64,000 nt of DNA from positions 620,001-684,000 of the forward strand of contig CAVWQC010000007.1 in assembly GCA_963757065.1 (NCBI GenBank), in the 5' to 3' direction. Both the position numbers and the translations under genes were made by a program. This document shows positions 9,981-19,023 of the stretch, in pieces. Below the pieces are notes generated by a model. That model was not told the DNA's origin, did not search any database, and was given only the letters and a program-made list of their open reading frames with translations. This stretch comes from PNON01 sp963757065 (lineage in GTDB: Bacteria; Chloroflexota; Anaerolineae; Anaerolineales; Anaerolineaceae). The number at the start of each line of letters is the position of its first letter. Position 1 is the first letter of the stretch.

Positions 9981-11273
9981 TTATGCAGCTTGAAGTTCGT
10001 TTTCGTCAGCGATCGCCACCCGAATACCTTCATCCACATTCACTCGGGTGAGGATGAAGATCCCCACCAGGAAGAAGATGATGAGGGAAACAATGCTCAA
10101 GCGGCTGTGTCCGGTGATCTGGGAAACCACTCCAAACATGGCTGGACCAAGTATGGTGGAGAATTTTTCAAAGACACTGAAGAAGCTATAGAACTCTGCA
10201 CTTTTACTTTTGGGCATCATGCGACCAAACAATGAGCGGCTAAGGGCTTGAGCGCCACCCTGAACAGTCGCTACCCCAACTCCTAATGCCCAGAATTGCC
10301 ACTCATGCTGTAAAAAGTATCCAGCAATGGCTATGACAGAATAAATACATAATGTGATGTAAATGGAATTCTTGGTTCCGATCTTCTTGGGCAGCCAGCC
10401 AAAAAAGATGGCAAAGGGAGCTGCCAGGAACTGCACCATCAGCAATGTCCCGATCAGTGTGGTTTGCCCGATACCTATCTCTGCACCGTAGATGGTAGCC
10501 ATCAGGATGATGGTCCCAATTCCGTTGGAATACACCCAGAATGCCAGCAGGAATTTGGAAAGTTCCTTGTATTTACGAATATCCTTAAAAGTGCTTGCCA
10601 GGCGGGAGAATGCAGCCTGAAGCGGTTTGAAATTCTCTTCCCCTGCCAGGATCCGGCGTTTGGGTTCAGATACGATACGCAGCAGGGGTAAGGTGAAGAC
10701 AAACCACCATACCGCAACGGTGAGAAAGCTGAGGCGGGTCATTAATCCGGTAAGATTCTCAGGTGCAAGCATGATCATGGCCAGGTTGATCGCAAGCAGA
10801 ATACCTCCGCCGATGTAACCCATGGCATAACCACGACTGCTGACCATGTCGATTTCATCTTCCCTGGCAACATGTGGAAGAAGAGCGTCATAATAAACCA
10901 GCGAGCCGGCGAAACCGATTTGGCCAAAGATGAATAGCAGAGATGCAAGGATCCAATCTCCAGTTCCGATAAAATACATCAGGGCTGCCGCCGTCACTCC
11001 AATGACCATAAAAATGGTCAGGAAGCTTTTCTTGCTGCCACGAAAATCTGCCATGGCACCTAAAACTGGAGAAATAACAGCAGCCAATAATGCGGCAAGG
11101 CTGGTGGTATATCCCCAGTAAGCGGTAGCTACATTCGCAGGGAGGTTGGAGGCTGCAACTGAAGAATAATAAACCGGGAGGACTGCCGCCATTATGGTAG
11201 TCACAAAACCAGAATTTCCCCAATCATACATTGTCCACGCCCAAATGGCACGCTTATGAGCTTTTTCTTCCAT
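9981..11273 (-). CDS. MFS transporter, UMF1/Atg22-like family
   Basis: About 430 aa with 12 predicted membrane helices. The N-terminus (AIWAWTMYDWGNSGF) is the signature of the UMF1 (unknown major facilitator 1) family, distantly related to yeast vacuolar Atg22 amino-acid effluxers. GAMADFRGSKK is the MFS loop 2-3 motif. I chose the ATG at 11273 because AAAGGA lies 6-7 bases upstream; the longer frame would start at a TTG inside that ribosome-binding site. The gene stands alone, convergent with the epimerase. Its substrate cannot be told from sequence; amino acid or peptide export is only a guess from the family. Confidence 0.85.
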   Translation of the reverse strand: MEEKAHKRAIWAWTMYDWGNSGFVTTIMAAVLPVYYSSVAASNLPANVATAYWGYTTSLAALLAAVISPVLGAMADFRGSKKSFLTIFMVIGVTAAALMYFIGTGDWILASLLFIFGQIGFAGSLVYYDALLPHVAREDEIDMVSSRGYAMGYIGGGILLAINLAMIMLAPENLTGLMTRLSFLTVAVWWFVFTLPLLRIVSEPKRRILAGEENFKPLQAAFSRLASTFKDIRKYKELSKFLLAFWVYSNGIGTIILMATIYGAEIGIGQTTLIGTLLMVQFLAAPFAIFFGWLPKKIGTKNSIYITLCIYSVIAIAGYFLQHEWQFWALGVGVATVQGGAQALSRSLFGRMMPKSKSAEFYSFFSVFEKFSTILGPAMFGVVSQITGHSRLSIVSLIIFFLVGIFILTRVNVDEGIRVAIADENELQAA

Positions 11274-11601
11274 GATGATTCCTTTCAAATAATAAAAAAA
11301 TGAAAATTAATATTACCTACAAAATATTATATAGCAGGTTATTACAATTAATGGCATAAAATCATCCTGGTTATTGGTAAATACTCAGCATAACAACCAA
11401 AAATTACTTATCACAAATCACTAATCACTAATTACTAATCTTCTATTCTCATTTTTTTCAACATATTTTCCATTGCATCCAGCGAGAAATAATAGTACAA
11501 TTGTTCTATATTCATTGAATAGTATGTAGAACCCGTCAATGAATGGATGCTGATGTCCCGGGGTATAATTACTAGTTCTAAATTTCAATTCTTGAGGTCG
11601 T
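11274..11601. other. Divergent intergenic region upstream of uvrA
   Basis: Holds promoters for the MFS gene and uvrA. A TATAAT at 11564-11569 sits 32 bases before the uvrA ATG, without a convincing -35. AGTACAATTGTTCT (11494-11507) is a near-palindrome that loosely recalls Gram-positive LexA boxes. Short A/T-rich direct repeats (ATCACTAAT-like) occur at about 11410-11440. No gene seen. Confidence 0.4.
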
Positions 11602-14490
11602 ATGCAGAGTCAAAACGTAATCCGGGTGGTGGGTGCCAGGCAGCATAACCTGAAAAACATCACCGTCGAGATCCCGCGGGATAAATTTGTTGTCATCACC
11701 GGTTTGTCCGGTTCTGGTAAATCATCACTGGCATTCGATACTATCTTCGCTGAAGGTCAGCGCCGCTATGTCGAATCTCTTTCCGCCTATGCCAGACAAT
11801 TTTTAGGACAGATGGACAAACCGGATGTGGATTATATTGATGGTCTCTCCCCAGCAGTATCCATCGACCAGAAAGCTACTTCACACAATCCTCGCTCCAC
11901 AGTCGGCACTGTAACTGAGATCTATGATTACCTGCGCCTGCTCTTTGCAAGGGTGGGTATTCCGCATTGCACGGTATGCGGACGCGAAGTGGTGAAGCAA
12001 TCCGCCCAGGAGATCGTGGATGCGGTTTCAAGACTACCGGATGGAAGCAAGTTGTTGATCCTGGCTCCCATCATTCGGGGGCGTAAAGGTACTTACCAGA
12101 ATGTTTTTGATGAGATCCGCAAGGCAGGCTTTACCCGTATCCGTTGCGATGGGGTGGTATATATGTTGGATGAAGAGATCACCCTTGATCGATACAAATT
12201 GCATACCATCGAAGCAGTTGTGGATCGGATCGTGATCAACCACACTGACAACCTGGAAGAGGATAGAGCAGCCCTTTCCCGATTGACCGATTCAGTGGAA
12301 ACCGCCCTGAAAGTGGGGGAAGGGTACCTGACGGTGCAAAATATAACCAGCGAACCGCCGGTTGATCTTTATTTCTCGGAGCATCTTGCCTGTCCGGAAC
12401 ATGGGGTTTCTTTACCCGAAATTGAACCGCGGACTTTTTCATTCAACACTCCCCATGGTGCCTGCCCTGAATGCCAGGGGCTGGGCAGCAAACAGGAGAT
12501 CGATCCTGATCTACTTTTGCCTGACAGGGATAGGTCCTTCAATGAAGGTGCGATTATCGCCATGGAATGGGGTGGTCCAAAGGAACAGGGCGGGTATTAC
12601 TGGCAGGCAGTGGAAGCTGTTGCCAGGCAGTATCACATTGATCTTAACGCTCCTGTTAAAGATCTACCTGAAGAAAAAGTAAACATGATCTTGTTTGGAA
12701 CCGGTGGAGAGGAAGTATCCATTTCATATCAAAAGGAAGGCCGGCAATCCACCTTCAAAACAACTTTTGAAGGTGTTATCGGAAACTTAATGCGCCGGTA
12801 CCGCGAAACACAATCTGAATATATTAGGAATAAGATCACAGAATTCATGTCCAATAAACCCTGCCCGGCGTGCGGGGGCAACCGTCTGCGTCCTGAAGCC
12901 CTGGCAGTTACGGTGAATGATGCGAATATCCTGAAAGTAACTGACTGGCCGGTGAATGAAGCGCTTGATTGGATTCAGGTCCTCATGTCTGCATCAACCC
13001 CGCTTAATGAACGCCAACGGATCATATCAGAGCGAATTCTGAAAGAAATAGAAGCCAGATTGGGATTTTTGGTTAATGTCGGTTTGGATTATTTGACCCT
13101 GCGCAGATCAGCCGGATCACTTTCCGGTGGTGAAGCCCAGCGTATTCGGCTGGCAACCCAGATCGGTTCGAGATTGATGGGAGTTCTTTATGTCCTTGAC
13201 GAACCATCCATTGGGTTGCATCCACGTGATAATGGCAGACTTCTAGAAACATTGAAGGGTTTGCGTGATCTGGGAAATTCGGTTCTGGTGGTCGAGCATG
13301 ATGATGAGACCATCCGCAGTGCGGATTGGATCATTGATATGGGACCAGCCGCAGGGGAACATGGCGGAGAAGTTGTCGCAGAAGGAACGGTGGAGACCAT
13401 CCTTGCCCATCCAAAGTCACTGACCGGTGCTTATCTATCAGGTCGAATGAGTGTACCCATGCCGGATGAGCGCAGGATTGGGAATGGTAAACATCTCACG
13501 ATCGTTGGGGCACGATCCAATAATTTAAAGAACCTGAATGTGGAGATACCCCTGGGGAAACTGGTTTGTATCACCGGAGTTTCAGGTTCAGGGAAATCGA
13601 CACTGATGGTGGATGTACTTTACAGCGCTTTGGCTCGTGAGTTGAATAGAGCGCATACCCAACCCGGGGAATACGACCGGATCGAAGGAATTGATCAGCT
13701 GGATAAGATCATTAATATCGATCAATCTCCCATTGGCCGGACTCCACGGTCCAACCCCGGTACCTACTCAGGCTTGTTCGATGAAATACGCTCCCTTTTT
13801 GCCGAACTCTCTGAAAGCAAAATGCGTGGATATAAAGCTGGCAGATTCTCATTCAATGTTCATGGCGGACGTTGTGAGGCTTGTCAGGGGCAGGGGCAGC
13901 TAAGAATCGAGATGCAGTTCATGCCGGATGTGTATGTCCCCTGTGATGTTTGCCATGGAGCACGATTCAACCGCGAAACTCTCCAGGTACATTTCAAAGG
14001 ATTATCCATTGCAGATGTACTGGATACCACGGTGGAAGCTGGATTGGAGCTATTTACCAATTTCCCGAGTATCTGTAACAAGCTCAAATTGCTTTCGGAA
14101 GTTGGCTTGGGTTACATCCGTATCGGTCAACCCGCGACAACTCTCTCAGGTGGAGAGGCTCAACGGGTGAAGCTGGCCAAGGAACTTTCACGCCGGGCTA
14201 CCGGTAGGACGATCTATGTCCTGGATGAACCATCAGTCGGGCTGCATGCAGCAGATGTCCATAAGTTGATCGAAGTATTGCAGCGCCTGGTGGAAAGTGG
14301 TAATAGTGTGCTGATCATTGAACACAACCCGGACATCATCAAAGTGGCTGATTACATCATTGACCTGGGGCCTGAAGGCGGCCATCGCGGCGGCGAAGTG
14401 ATCGCAACCGGTACACCTGAAGAGATCTGCAAGAACGAGCGCAGTTACACAGGTCAATACTTGAAGAAATACCTGATGAATGATAAATAA
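11602..14490 (+). CDS. uvrA: Excinuclease ABC subunit A
   Basis: 962 aa, uninterrupted. UvrA is the damage-recognition ATPase of nucleotide excision repair; a dimer loads UvrB onto lesions. Both ABC modules are visible: Walker A GLSGSGKSSLAFDTIFAEGQ at about residue 32 and GVSGSGKSTL at about 655, signature LSGGEAQRIRLA and LSGGEAQRVKLA, and Walker B VLYVLDEPSIGLHPRD and IYVLDEPSVGLHAADV. Zinc-finger cysteines are present in CPECQGLG, CPACGGNR and CEACQGQGQ/CDVCHG. The length is the usual one for the family. It appears monocistronic. Confidence 0.97.
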   Translation: MQSQNVIRVVGARQHNLKNITVEIPRDKFVVITGLSGSGKSSLAFDTIFAEGQRRYVESLSAYARQFLGQMDKPDVDYIDGLSPAVSIDQKATSHNPRSTVGTVTEIYDYLRLLFARVGIPHCTVCGREVVKQSAQEIVDAVSRLPDGSKLLILAPIIRGRKGTYQNVFDEIRKAGFTRIRCDGVVYMLDEEITLDRYKLHTIEAVVDRIVINHTDNLEEDRAALSRLTDSVETALKVGEGYLTVQNITSEPPVDLYFSEHLACPEHGVSLPEIEPRTFSFNTPHGACPECQGLGSKQEIDPDLLLPDRDRSFNEGAIIAMEWGGPKEQGGYYWQAVEAVARQYHIDLNAPVKDLPEEKVNMILFGTGGEEVSISYQKEGRQSTFKTTFEGVIGNLMRRYRETQSEYIRNKITEFMSNKPCPACGGNRLRPEALAVTVNDANILKVTDWPVNEALDWIQVLMSASTPLNERQRIISERILKEIEARLGFLVNVGLDYLTLRRSAGSLSGGEAQRIRLATQIGSRLMGVLYVLDEPSIGLHPRDNGRLLETLKGLRDLGNSVLVVEHDDETIRSADWIIDMGPAAGEHGGEVVAEGTVETILAHPKSLTGAYLSGRMSVPMPDERRIGNGKHLTIVGARSNNLKNLNVEIPLGKLVCITGVSGSGKSTLMVDVLYSALARELNRAHTQPGEYDRIEGIDQLDKIINIDQSPIGRTPRSNPGTYSGLFDEIRSLFAELSESKMRGYKAGRFSFNVHGGRCEACQGQGQLRIEMQFMPDVYVPCDVCHGARFNRETLQVHFKGLSIADVLDTTVEAGLELFTNFPSICNKLKLLSEVGLGYIRIGQPATTLSGGEAQRVKLAKELSRRATGRTIYVLDEPSVGLHAADVHKLIEVLQRLVESGNSVLIIEHNPDIIKVADYIIDLGPEGGHRGGEVIATGTPEEICKNERSYTGQYLKKYLMNDK

Positions 14491-14642
14491 CAAAAAATAA
14501 TCACTTTTCTGGCTGGTCGTTGCTGATATCTACAGATGCCAACATAAAGTCAGATAGAAGTTAAAAGGTCTTTAGCTGTATTGACCAATGATTAGATGTA
14601 ATTTGCTAATAATGAAATCAATTATCGAATAAGAGTTAATTC

Positions 14643-15789
14643 ATGAAGATTCTTTGCATAGACATTGGAACCGGAACACAGGATATTTACCTGTTCGACT
14701 CCCGTCAGGAAATTGAGAACGGCTACAAGCTGGTTTTGCCATCCCCAACTTTAATGGTGAATCGCAAATTAAAAGCTGCCGCTCAAGCTGGTCGTTCGGT
14801 CTTATTGACTGGAGTGACTATGGGAGGAGGTCCTTCTCAGTGGGGGGCGAAAGAAATTCTCAACCATGGCGGAAAAGTATATATTACCGAACAGGCAGCC
14901 CGTACCTTTAACGATGATCTGGAGAAAGTGACCGCTGATGGCTATACTCTGGTGTCGGAAGATGAAGCTGAGAAGCTGCCGGATCATATTTTACGGGTAA
15001 AACTTCAGGACCTGGATTATGAATCGATTGAGCGTGCCTTCAATTTATTTGATATAAAACTGACTGATCTGAGCGCAATGGCAGTGGCAGTATTTGATCA
15101 TGGTGCAGCACCTGCAGATATTTCTGACCGGAAATTTCGGTTCGATTATCTGGATGAACGCATCAAGCAGGAAAACCGATTAAGCGCATTTGCTTATACC
15201 AGGAATAACATACCTGTGAGTATGACCCGTTTACAGAGTGTTGCCGTATCAGCGATTGATTTTGAAGCTCCGCTTGTGGTGATGGATACTGCACCGGCTG
15301 CAATCCTGGGCTCCCTGTATGATCTACAAGTCAGGGATATCCCTCAAAAAATAATTGTAAATATCGGAAACTTCCACACACTTGCGTTTCGACTGGGACC
15401 AGCCGGAATTGAAGGATTATTTGAGCACCATACAGGATTGATAAGGCGTTCCGACCTGGAAGAATATATTAAACGGTCTTGCGGATGGAAGTCTTTCAAA
15501 TAACCAGGTTTTTGACGATCATGGGCATGGAGCATTACTTTATTCAAAAAACAAATATGAAATCCCGAAGAAACCGTTTGGTGTCATTGTGACCGGACCC
15601 AGACGAGGAATGTTGGATGGTTCGAAGTTAAATCCATATTTTCCTGCGCCTTTTGGGGATATGATGATCACCGGGTGCTTCGGTTTGCTATCAGCTGTTG
15701 GTGATTTGATCCCGAATTTAAAAGAAGAAATTAACGCACGGATGAATAATAATTCAAATCATTCAACCTCTCCCTGGGATATAAGTTAA
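14643..15789 (+). CDS. DUF1786 family protein (frame-broken)
   Basis: Begins MKILCIDIGTGTQDIYLFD, an actin/ASKHA-like phosphate-1 loop (DIGTGTQD), and continues with LPSPTLMVNRKLKAAAQAG and VLLTGVTMGGGPSQWG, the hallmark of the DUF1786 family. In databases it is loosely labelled a putative pyruvate formate-lyase activator, but it has no radical-SAM CxxxCxxC motif. One extra T at about 15477 stops the first frame; removing it continues into KRLADGSLSNNQVFDDHGHGA and VTGPRRGMLDGS up to 15789 (about 381 aa). Function unknown; a sugar-kinase-like or ATPase fold is a reasonable guess from the N-terminus. Confidence 0.75.
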
Positions 15790-15835
15790 CTTTACAGAAA
15801 AATGGGGTATTATTCACTGAATATTGGTCAACTAT

Positions 15836-15927
15836 TTGACGATTCAGATAGAATCATGGTATTATCAGGCTCAATATATGCCGGTTCGCGAACCGGTGTT
15901 TCATCTATTATCATATAGGAGAGAACT
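15836..15927 (+). promoter_or_regulatory. infC promoter and leader with 16-bp palindrome
   Basis: TTGACG (15836-15841), an 18-base spacer and TATTAT (15860-15865) form a good sigma-70-type promoter. About ten bases after the predicted start lies the perfect palindrome CCGGTTCGCGAACCGG (15881-15896), followed by a U-rich stretch and an AGGAG ribosome-binding site (15917-15921). A 5'-proximal hairpin in an infC leader could stabilise the mRNA or act in autoregulation; which of these is inference. Confidence 0.6.
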
Positions 15928-16509
15928 ATCAGTACAACTACATTTCGGGTAAATGATACCATCCGCGCTTCGCAGGTTCGATTAATTGGAGCAAAAAGTG
16001 AAAATGTCGGTGTAGTCGATACTTCCGTTGCCATGCGAATGGCTCGTGAAGCTGAACTCGACTTGGTGGAAGTAGCACCAAACTCTGATCCACCAGTATG
16101 CAGGATCATGGACTTCGGAAAATTCCTTTACGAACGTGAAAAAAAGGAAAAAGAAGCCAAAAAGGCTCAAACAAAAATTGAGATCAAAGAGATCCGACTG
16201 CGACCAAAGACCAATGAACACCACCGTGGATTTAAAACCCGAGATGCCCGAAAATGGCTTTTAGATGGAATGAAAGTCAAAGTCACCATACGTTTCAGAG
16301 GTCGTGAGATCACATACCCTGAGATCGCACTGGAGGACTTGAAAGAAATTGCGGAATCGTTGGCTGATATCTCTGTAGTTGAAATTCCACCTTCCCTGGA
16401 AGGTCGCGTAATGAACATGGTGTTGACACCAACAAAATACGTGAAGAAGAAAACACCAGGTGAAACAGTGCCGGTCTCCACACCAGCACCAGAACAAGTT
16501 CAGGAATAG
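15928..16509 (+). CDS. infC: Translation initiation factor IF-3 (AUC start)
   Basis: 193 aa. IF-3 binds the 30S subunit, blocks premature 50S joining and proofreads the start codon. The N-domain starts TTTFRVNDTIRASQVRLIGA; the C-domain carries RPKTNEHHRGFKTRDARKWL and KVTIRFRGREITYPE. No ATG, GTG or TTG precedes the N-domain in frame. An ATC at 15928, 6 bases after AGGAG, fits the known use of a rare AUU/AUC start on infC, which lets IF-3 repress its own synthesis. First gene of infC-rpmI-rplT. Confidence 0.93.
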   Translation: MSTTTFRVNDTIRASQVRLIGAKSENVGVVDTSVAMRMAREAELDLVEVAPNSDPPVCRIMDFGKFLYEREKKEKEAKKAQTKIEIKEIRLRPKTNEHHRGFKTRDARKWLLDGMKVKVTIRFRGREITYPEIALEDLKEIAESLADISVVEIPPSLEGRVMNMVLTPTKYVKKKTPGETVPVSTPAPEQVQE

Positions 16510-16580
16510 TCATTCTTTTATGAGAATGGTACTACCTGCGGCAGAAAGAACTGTCGCAAATTTATTGAGAGGAGTATGCT

Positions 16581-16814
16581 GTGCCCCGTAAACTTAAAGC
16601 AGGAAAGATCAAGATGAAGACCCACAAAGCGACATCCAAAAGATTTCGTTTGACAGGGTCCGGTACGCTTCTGCGAACCAAAGGCGGCAAAAGCCACCTG
16701 CGCAGACGCACCTCAGAACGCACCAAAGCATTACTTGCTGAGATGGTCCCAGTACAGGGTGAAAACATCATCAAGAGCGTGCGTCGTCTGGCTCCGTACA
16801 TGAAACAAGGTTAG
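16581..16814 (+). CDS. rpmI: 50S ribosomal protein L35
   Basis: 77 aa, GTG start with GGAG upstream. Basic, with the family pattern KMKTHKATSKRFRLTGSGTLLR and KGGKSHLRRRTSERTK. Structural protein of the large subunit. Second gene of the infC operon, 71 bases after infC; slightly longer than the usual 64-66 aa because of its C-terminal end (NIIKSVRRLAPYMKQG). Confidence 0.95.
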   Translation: MPRKLKAGKIKMKTHKATSKRFRLTGSGTLLRTKGGKSHLRRRTSERTKALLAEMVPVQGENIIKSVRRLAPYMKQG

Positions 16815-16935
16815 TACGGTAATTGTCAAAATCCCGAATACACTATTCGTGGATAAAATATTTGTGCAGCTGTTGGGTGCATACAACAGGTCAAAGAATC
16901 TGACCGGCGCCCGGGGGTTTGCAAAGGAGTAATAT

Positions 16936-17286
16936 ATGACTCGTGTGAAAGGTGGACCGCAAGGTCACCTGCGACATATCAAAGTTCTAAAAATGAACAA
17001 GGGCTATTATGGCTCCCGTCACCGCCTTTTCAAAAGGGCGAACGAGGCCATGTTAAAAAGCCTTTTTTACGCTACGCGTGACCGCCGTGTACGCAAGCGT
17101 GATTTACGAAAACTATGGATTACCCGTATCAATGCAGCTGCACGCCTCAATGGCATCAGCTACAGCAGGTTCATCTATGGTATGAAGAAAGCCCAGATCG
17201 AGTTGAATCGCAAGATTTTGGCTGACCTGGCTGTGCGTGACCCCAAAGCTTTTACAGCAGTGGTTGAAAAAGCAAAAGCTGCTTAA
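16936..17286 (+). CDS. rplT: 50S ribosomal protein L20
   Basis: 116 aa. MTRVKGGPQGHLRHIKVLKMNKGYYGSRHRLFKRANEA is the long basic N-terminal extension that folds with 23S rRNA; the globular domain continues with RKLWITRINAAARLNGISYSRFI. It assembles early into the 50S subunit. Third gene of the operon, preceded by GGAG. The 121-base gap from rpmI holds two small hairpins (16870-16889 and 16889-16905) where L20-dependent feedback could act, as known in other bacteria; that role here is inferred. Confidence 0.96.
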   Translation: MTRVKGGPQGHLRHIKVLKMNKGYYGSRHRLFKRANEAMLKSLFYATRDRRVRKRDLRKLWITRINAAARLNGISYSRFIYGMKKAQIELNRKILADLAVRDPKAFTAVVEKAKAA

Positions 17287-17305
17287 ATTTTTCCTCTCAA
17301 AATAG

Positions 17306-17332
17306 ACCGGGATTTCGATCCCGGTTTCTTTT
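17306..17332 (+). terminator. Intrinsic terminator of infC-rpmI-rplT
   Basis: Perfect 8-bp stem ACCGGGAT / ATCCCGGT (17306-17313 with 17318-17325), UUCG tetraloop, then TTCTTTTT. A textbook rho-independent terminator 20 bases after the rplT stop. Confidence 0.93.
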
Positions 17333-17398
17333 TAATCACAAAAGTGATCCAAGATTTCTTCTCCCGGATTATGCTAAAATTCCTTGTAGGAAAATCGG

Positions 17399-18214
17399 AT
17401 GATCACTTCAACTCAAAACCCAAAAATTCAACGAATTCGCGAATTACTCGCTCATTCTCGCAGCCGGTCTGAGCAAAAAGTCTTCGTTATCGAAGGCATT
17501 AGATTGGTGGAGGAAGCAGTACTATCAGGGGTGATACCAGAGAGCTATTTATTACAGCAGCCAGTTAAATCCACGGGGAATGGAGCTGATCGAAAAAATG
17601 CGGGCAGCAGGCATTCCAATTGAGGAAGTGGAAAGCAGCTTGATGGACAGGTTGAGCGATACCGAAAGCTCACAGGGAATCCTGGCTGTCATATACAGAA
17701 ACCCGTGCAGCACTACCAGAGAAGCTGGATTTTATCCTGATACTTGATTCCATTAAAGATCCCGGGAACATGGGCACAATTTTAAGGACAGCCTGCGCAG
17801 CTGGTGTAAATGCAGTCTTCCTATCCCCGAATTGTGTTGACGTTTACTCCCCCAAAGTACTAAGATCAGCCATGGGGGCTCATTTTAAGCTTCCGATGAT
17901 CGATAGCAGTTGGCCTCTGATGAAGACAGAAATCTCCAGGCTTCAGTCCTGCCCCGGCTATTTATCTGGCTGATGTCAGGCAGGGGGAACCCCTGTGGAA
18001 ATGCGATCTCACCCTTCCAATTGCTTTGATCATCAGTTCTGAAGCAACTGGAGCCAGCCCGGAGGCCATTGAGTTAGCAACCCATAAGATTCATATCCCC
18101 ATGCCGGGTGGATTTGAAAGCTTGAATGCGTCAATTGCAGCAGCCATTCTGCTGTTTGAAGTGGTTCGTCAGAGAGCTAAATCCATAACGATGCGATTTA
18201 CCCCACTTCGCTAA
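17399..18214 (+). CDS. TrmH/SpoU-family RNA 2'-O-methyltransferase (frame-broken three times)
   Basis: Four overlapping pieces of one SPOUT methyltransferase. N-terminal substrate-binding domain: STQNPKIQRIRELLAHSRSRSEQKVFVIEGIRLVEEAV. Catalytic knot: ILILDSIKDPGNMGTILRTACAAG (motif 1), ALIISSEATGAS (motif 2), IPMPGGFESLNASIAAAILLFE (motif 3). Extra bases near 17552, 17694 and 17951 break the frame; dropping three bases gives about 271 aa, a normal length. Such enzymes methylate 2'-OH of rRNA or tRNA, often the 23S G2251/G2270 class, but the target here is unknown. Three breaks could mean a real pseudogene, although the preserved motifs argue for sequence error. Confidence 0.75.
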
Positions 18215-18226
18215 AAGCCAGAATAA

Positions 18227-18994
18227 TCAATTACGCACTTGTTTGAAATTAATGATCGTCAGGTTCTTGTCACAACCGGCAAAAGTATCAAAATACACTT
18301 TGTCAGATAACGCTCCTCCGGCCTGATCGAAGAGCTGCAACCACAAGGTGTGATTGGTCTCTGTGGGATAATCTGATAATGTGATCTCGTATCCAGCTGG
18401 CCCGTACCGATTAACAGTTCCGGAGATACTGACAATGATTTTAATTTCCCCATGCAAAGATCCATAGAGTTGAACACGCAATCCTACAATTGGCGCTCCT
18501 TGAAGGTCAACTACATTACCACCTACACCCAACCAGTTACATCCCACTTCGGGCTGCATAATGCTTGAAGAGACAGATACCGGACCTCCCGGTTGAACCA
18601 CATATTGATACGGGCTTTCCGTGTTTTTCTGTCCGGGTATTGTTGCCTGGGGTGATTCTGTCGGTAGAATAAGGATAAATGGTGTATTCACAATTTCAGG
18701 CGTAGGAGTGGATGTCTCAGTAGGAATTGTTGTCTCGGTTGGCCTGGGTGTTTTTGAAGGTAATGGAGTAAAAGTGGGTAATGGTGACGGTGTGTTTGTA
18801 GGAATTTGAACAACTGGTGGTATCACATACGGTGGATACGGGTTTAGCTGTGATTGGGGGTTGAAAAATAGCCAGGCAAACAGTATACCCACTAATATTG
18901 TTCCCCCGGCAAGGATTAATGTAAGTGTATTCCAAACACTATTGGGATCCTTGATTTGTTCCTGGGGGTCTTCAGACTCTTCAAAATAATCCAT
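18227..18994 (-). CDS. Membrane-anchored Thr/Pro-linker protein with C-terminal beta domain
   Basis: 255 aa. An acidic cytoplasmic tail (MDYFEESEDPQEQ) precedes one TM helix at about residues 24-46, then a Thr/Pro linker to about 125 and a C-terminal domain of about 110 residues (EVGCNWLGVGGNVVDLQGAPIVGLRVQLYG to FDTFAGCDKNLTIINF). The last part looks like a carboxypeptidase-regulatory/Ig-type beta sandwich with two cysteines (one in VGCNW, one in FAGCDK) that could form a disulfide. No catalytic motif. It lies 29 bases after the parvulin-type gene on the same strand, so the two may be co-expressed. Function unknown. Confidence 0.7.
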   Translation of the reverse strand: MDYFEESEDPQEQIKDPNSVWNTLTLILAGGTILVGILFAWLFFNPQSQLNPYPPYVIPPVVQIPTNTPSPLPTFTPLPSKTPRPTETTIPTETSTPTPEIVNTPFILILPTESPQATIPGQKNTESPYQYVVQPGGPVSVSSSIMQPEVGCNWLGVGGNVVDLQGAPIVGLRVQLYGSLHGEIKIIVSISGTVNRYGPAGYEITLSDYPTETNHTLWLQLFDQAGGALSDKVYFDTFAGCDKNLTIINFKQVRN

Positions 18995-19023
18995 TGATTT
19001 CCTCTGGAGGTCAATTTTGGGGG

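Noticed and set aside
11494..11507. LexA/SOS box before uvrA
   Set aside because: Only a loose match to the Gram-positive consensus and far from the start; mentioned in the intergenic entry, not called as a site.
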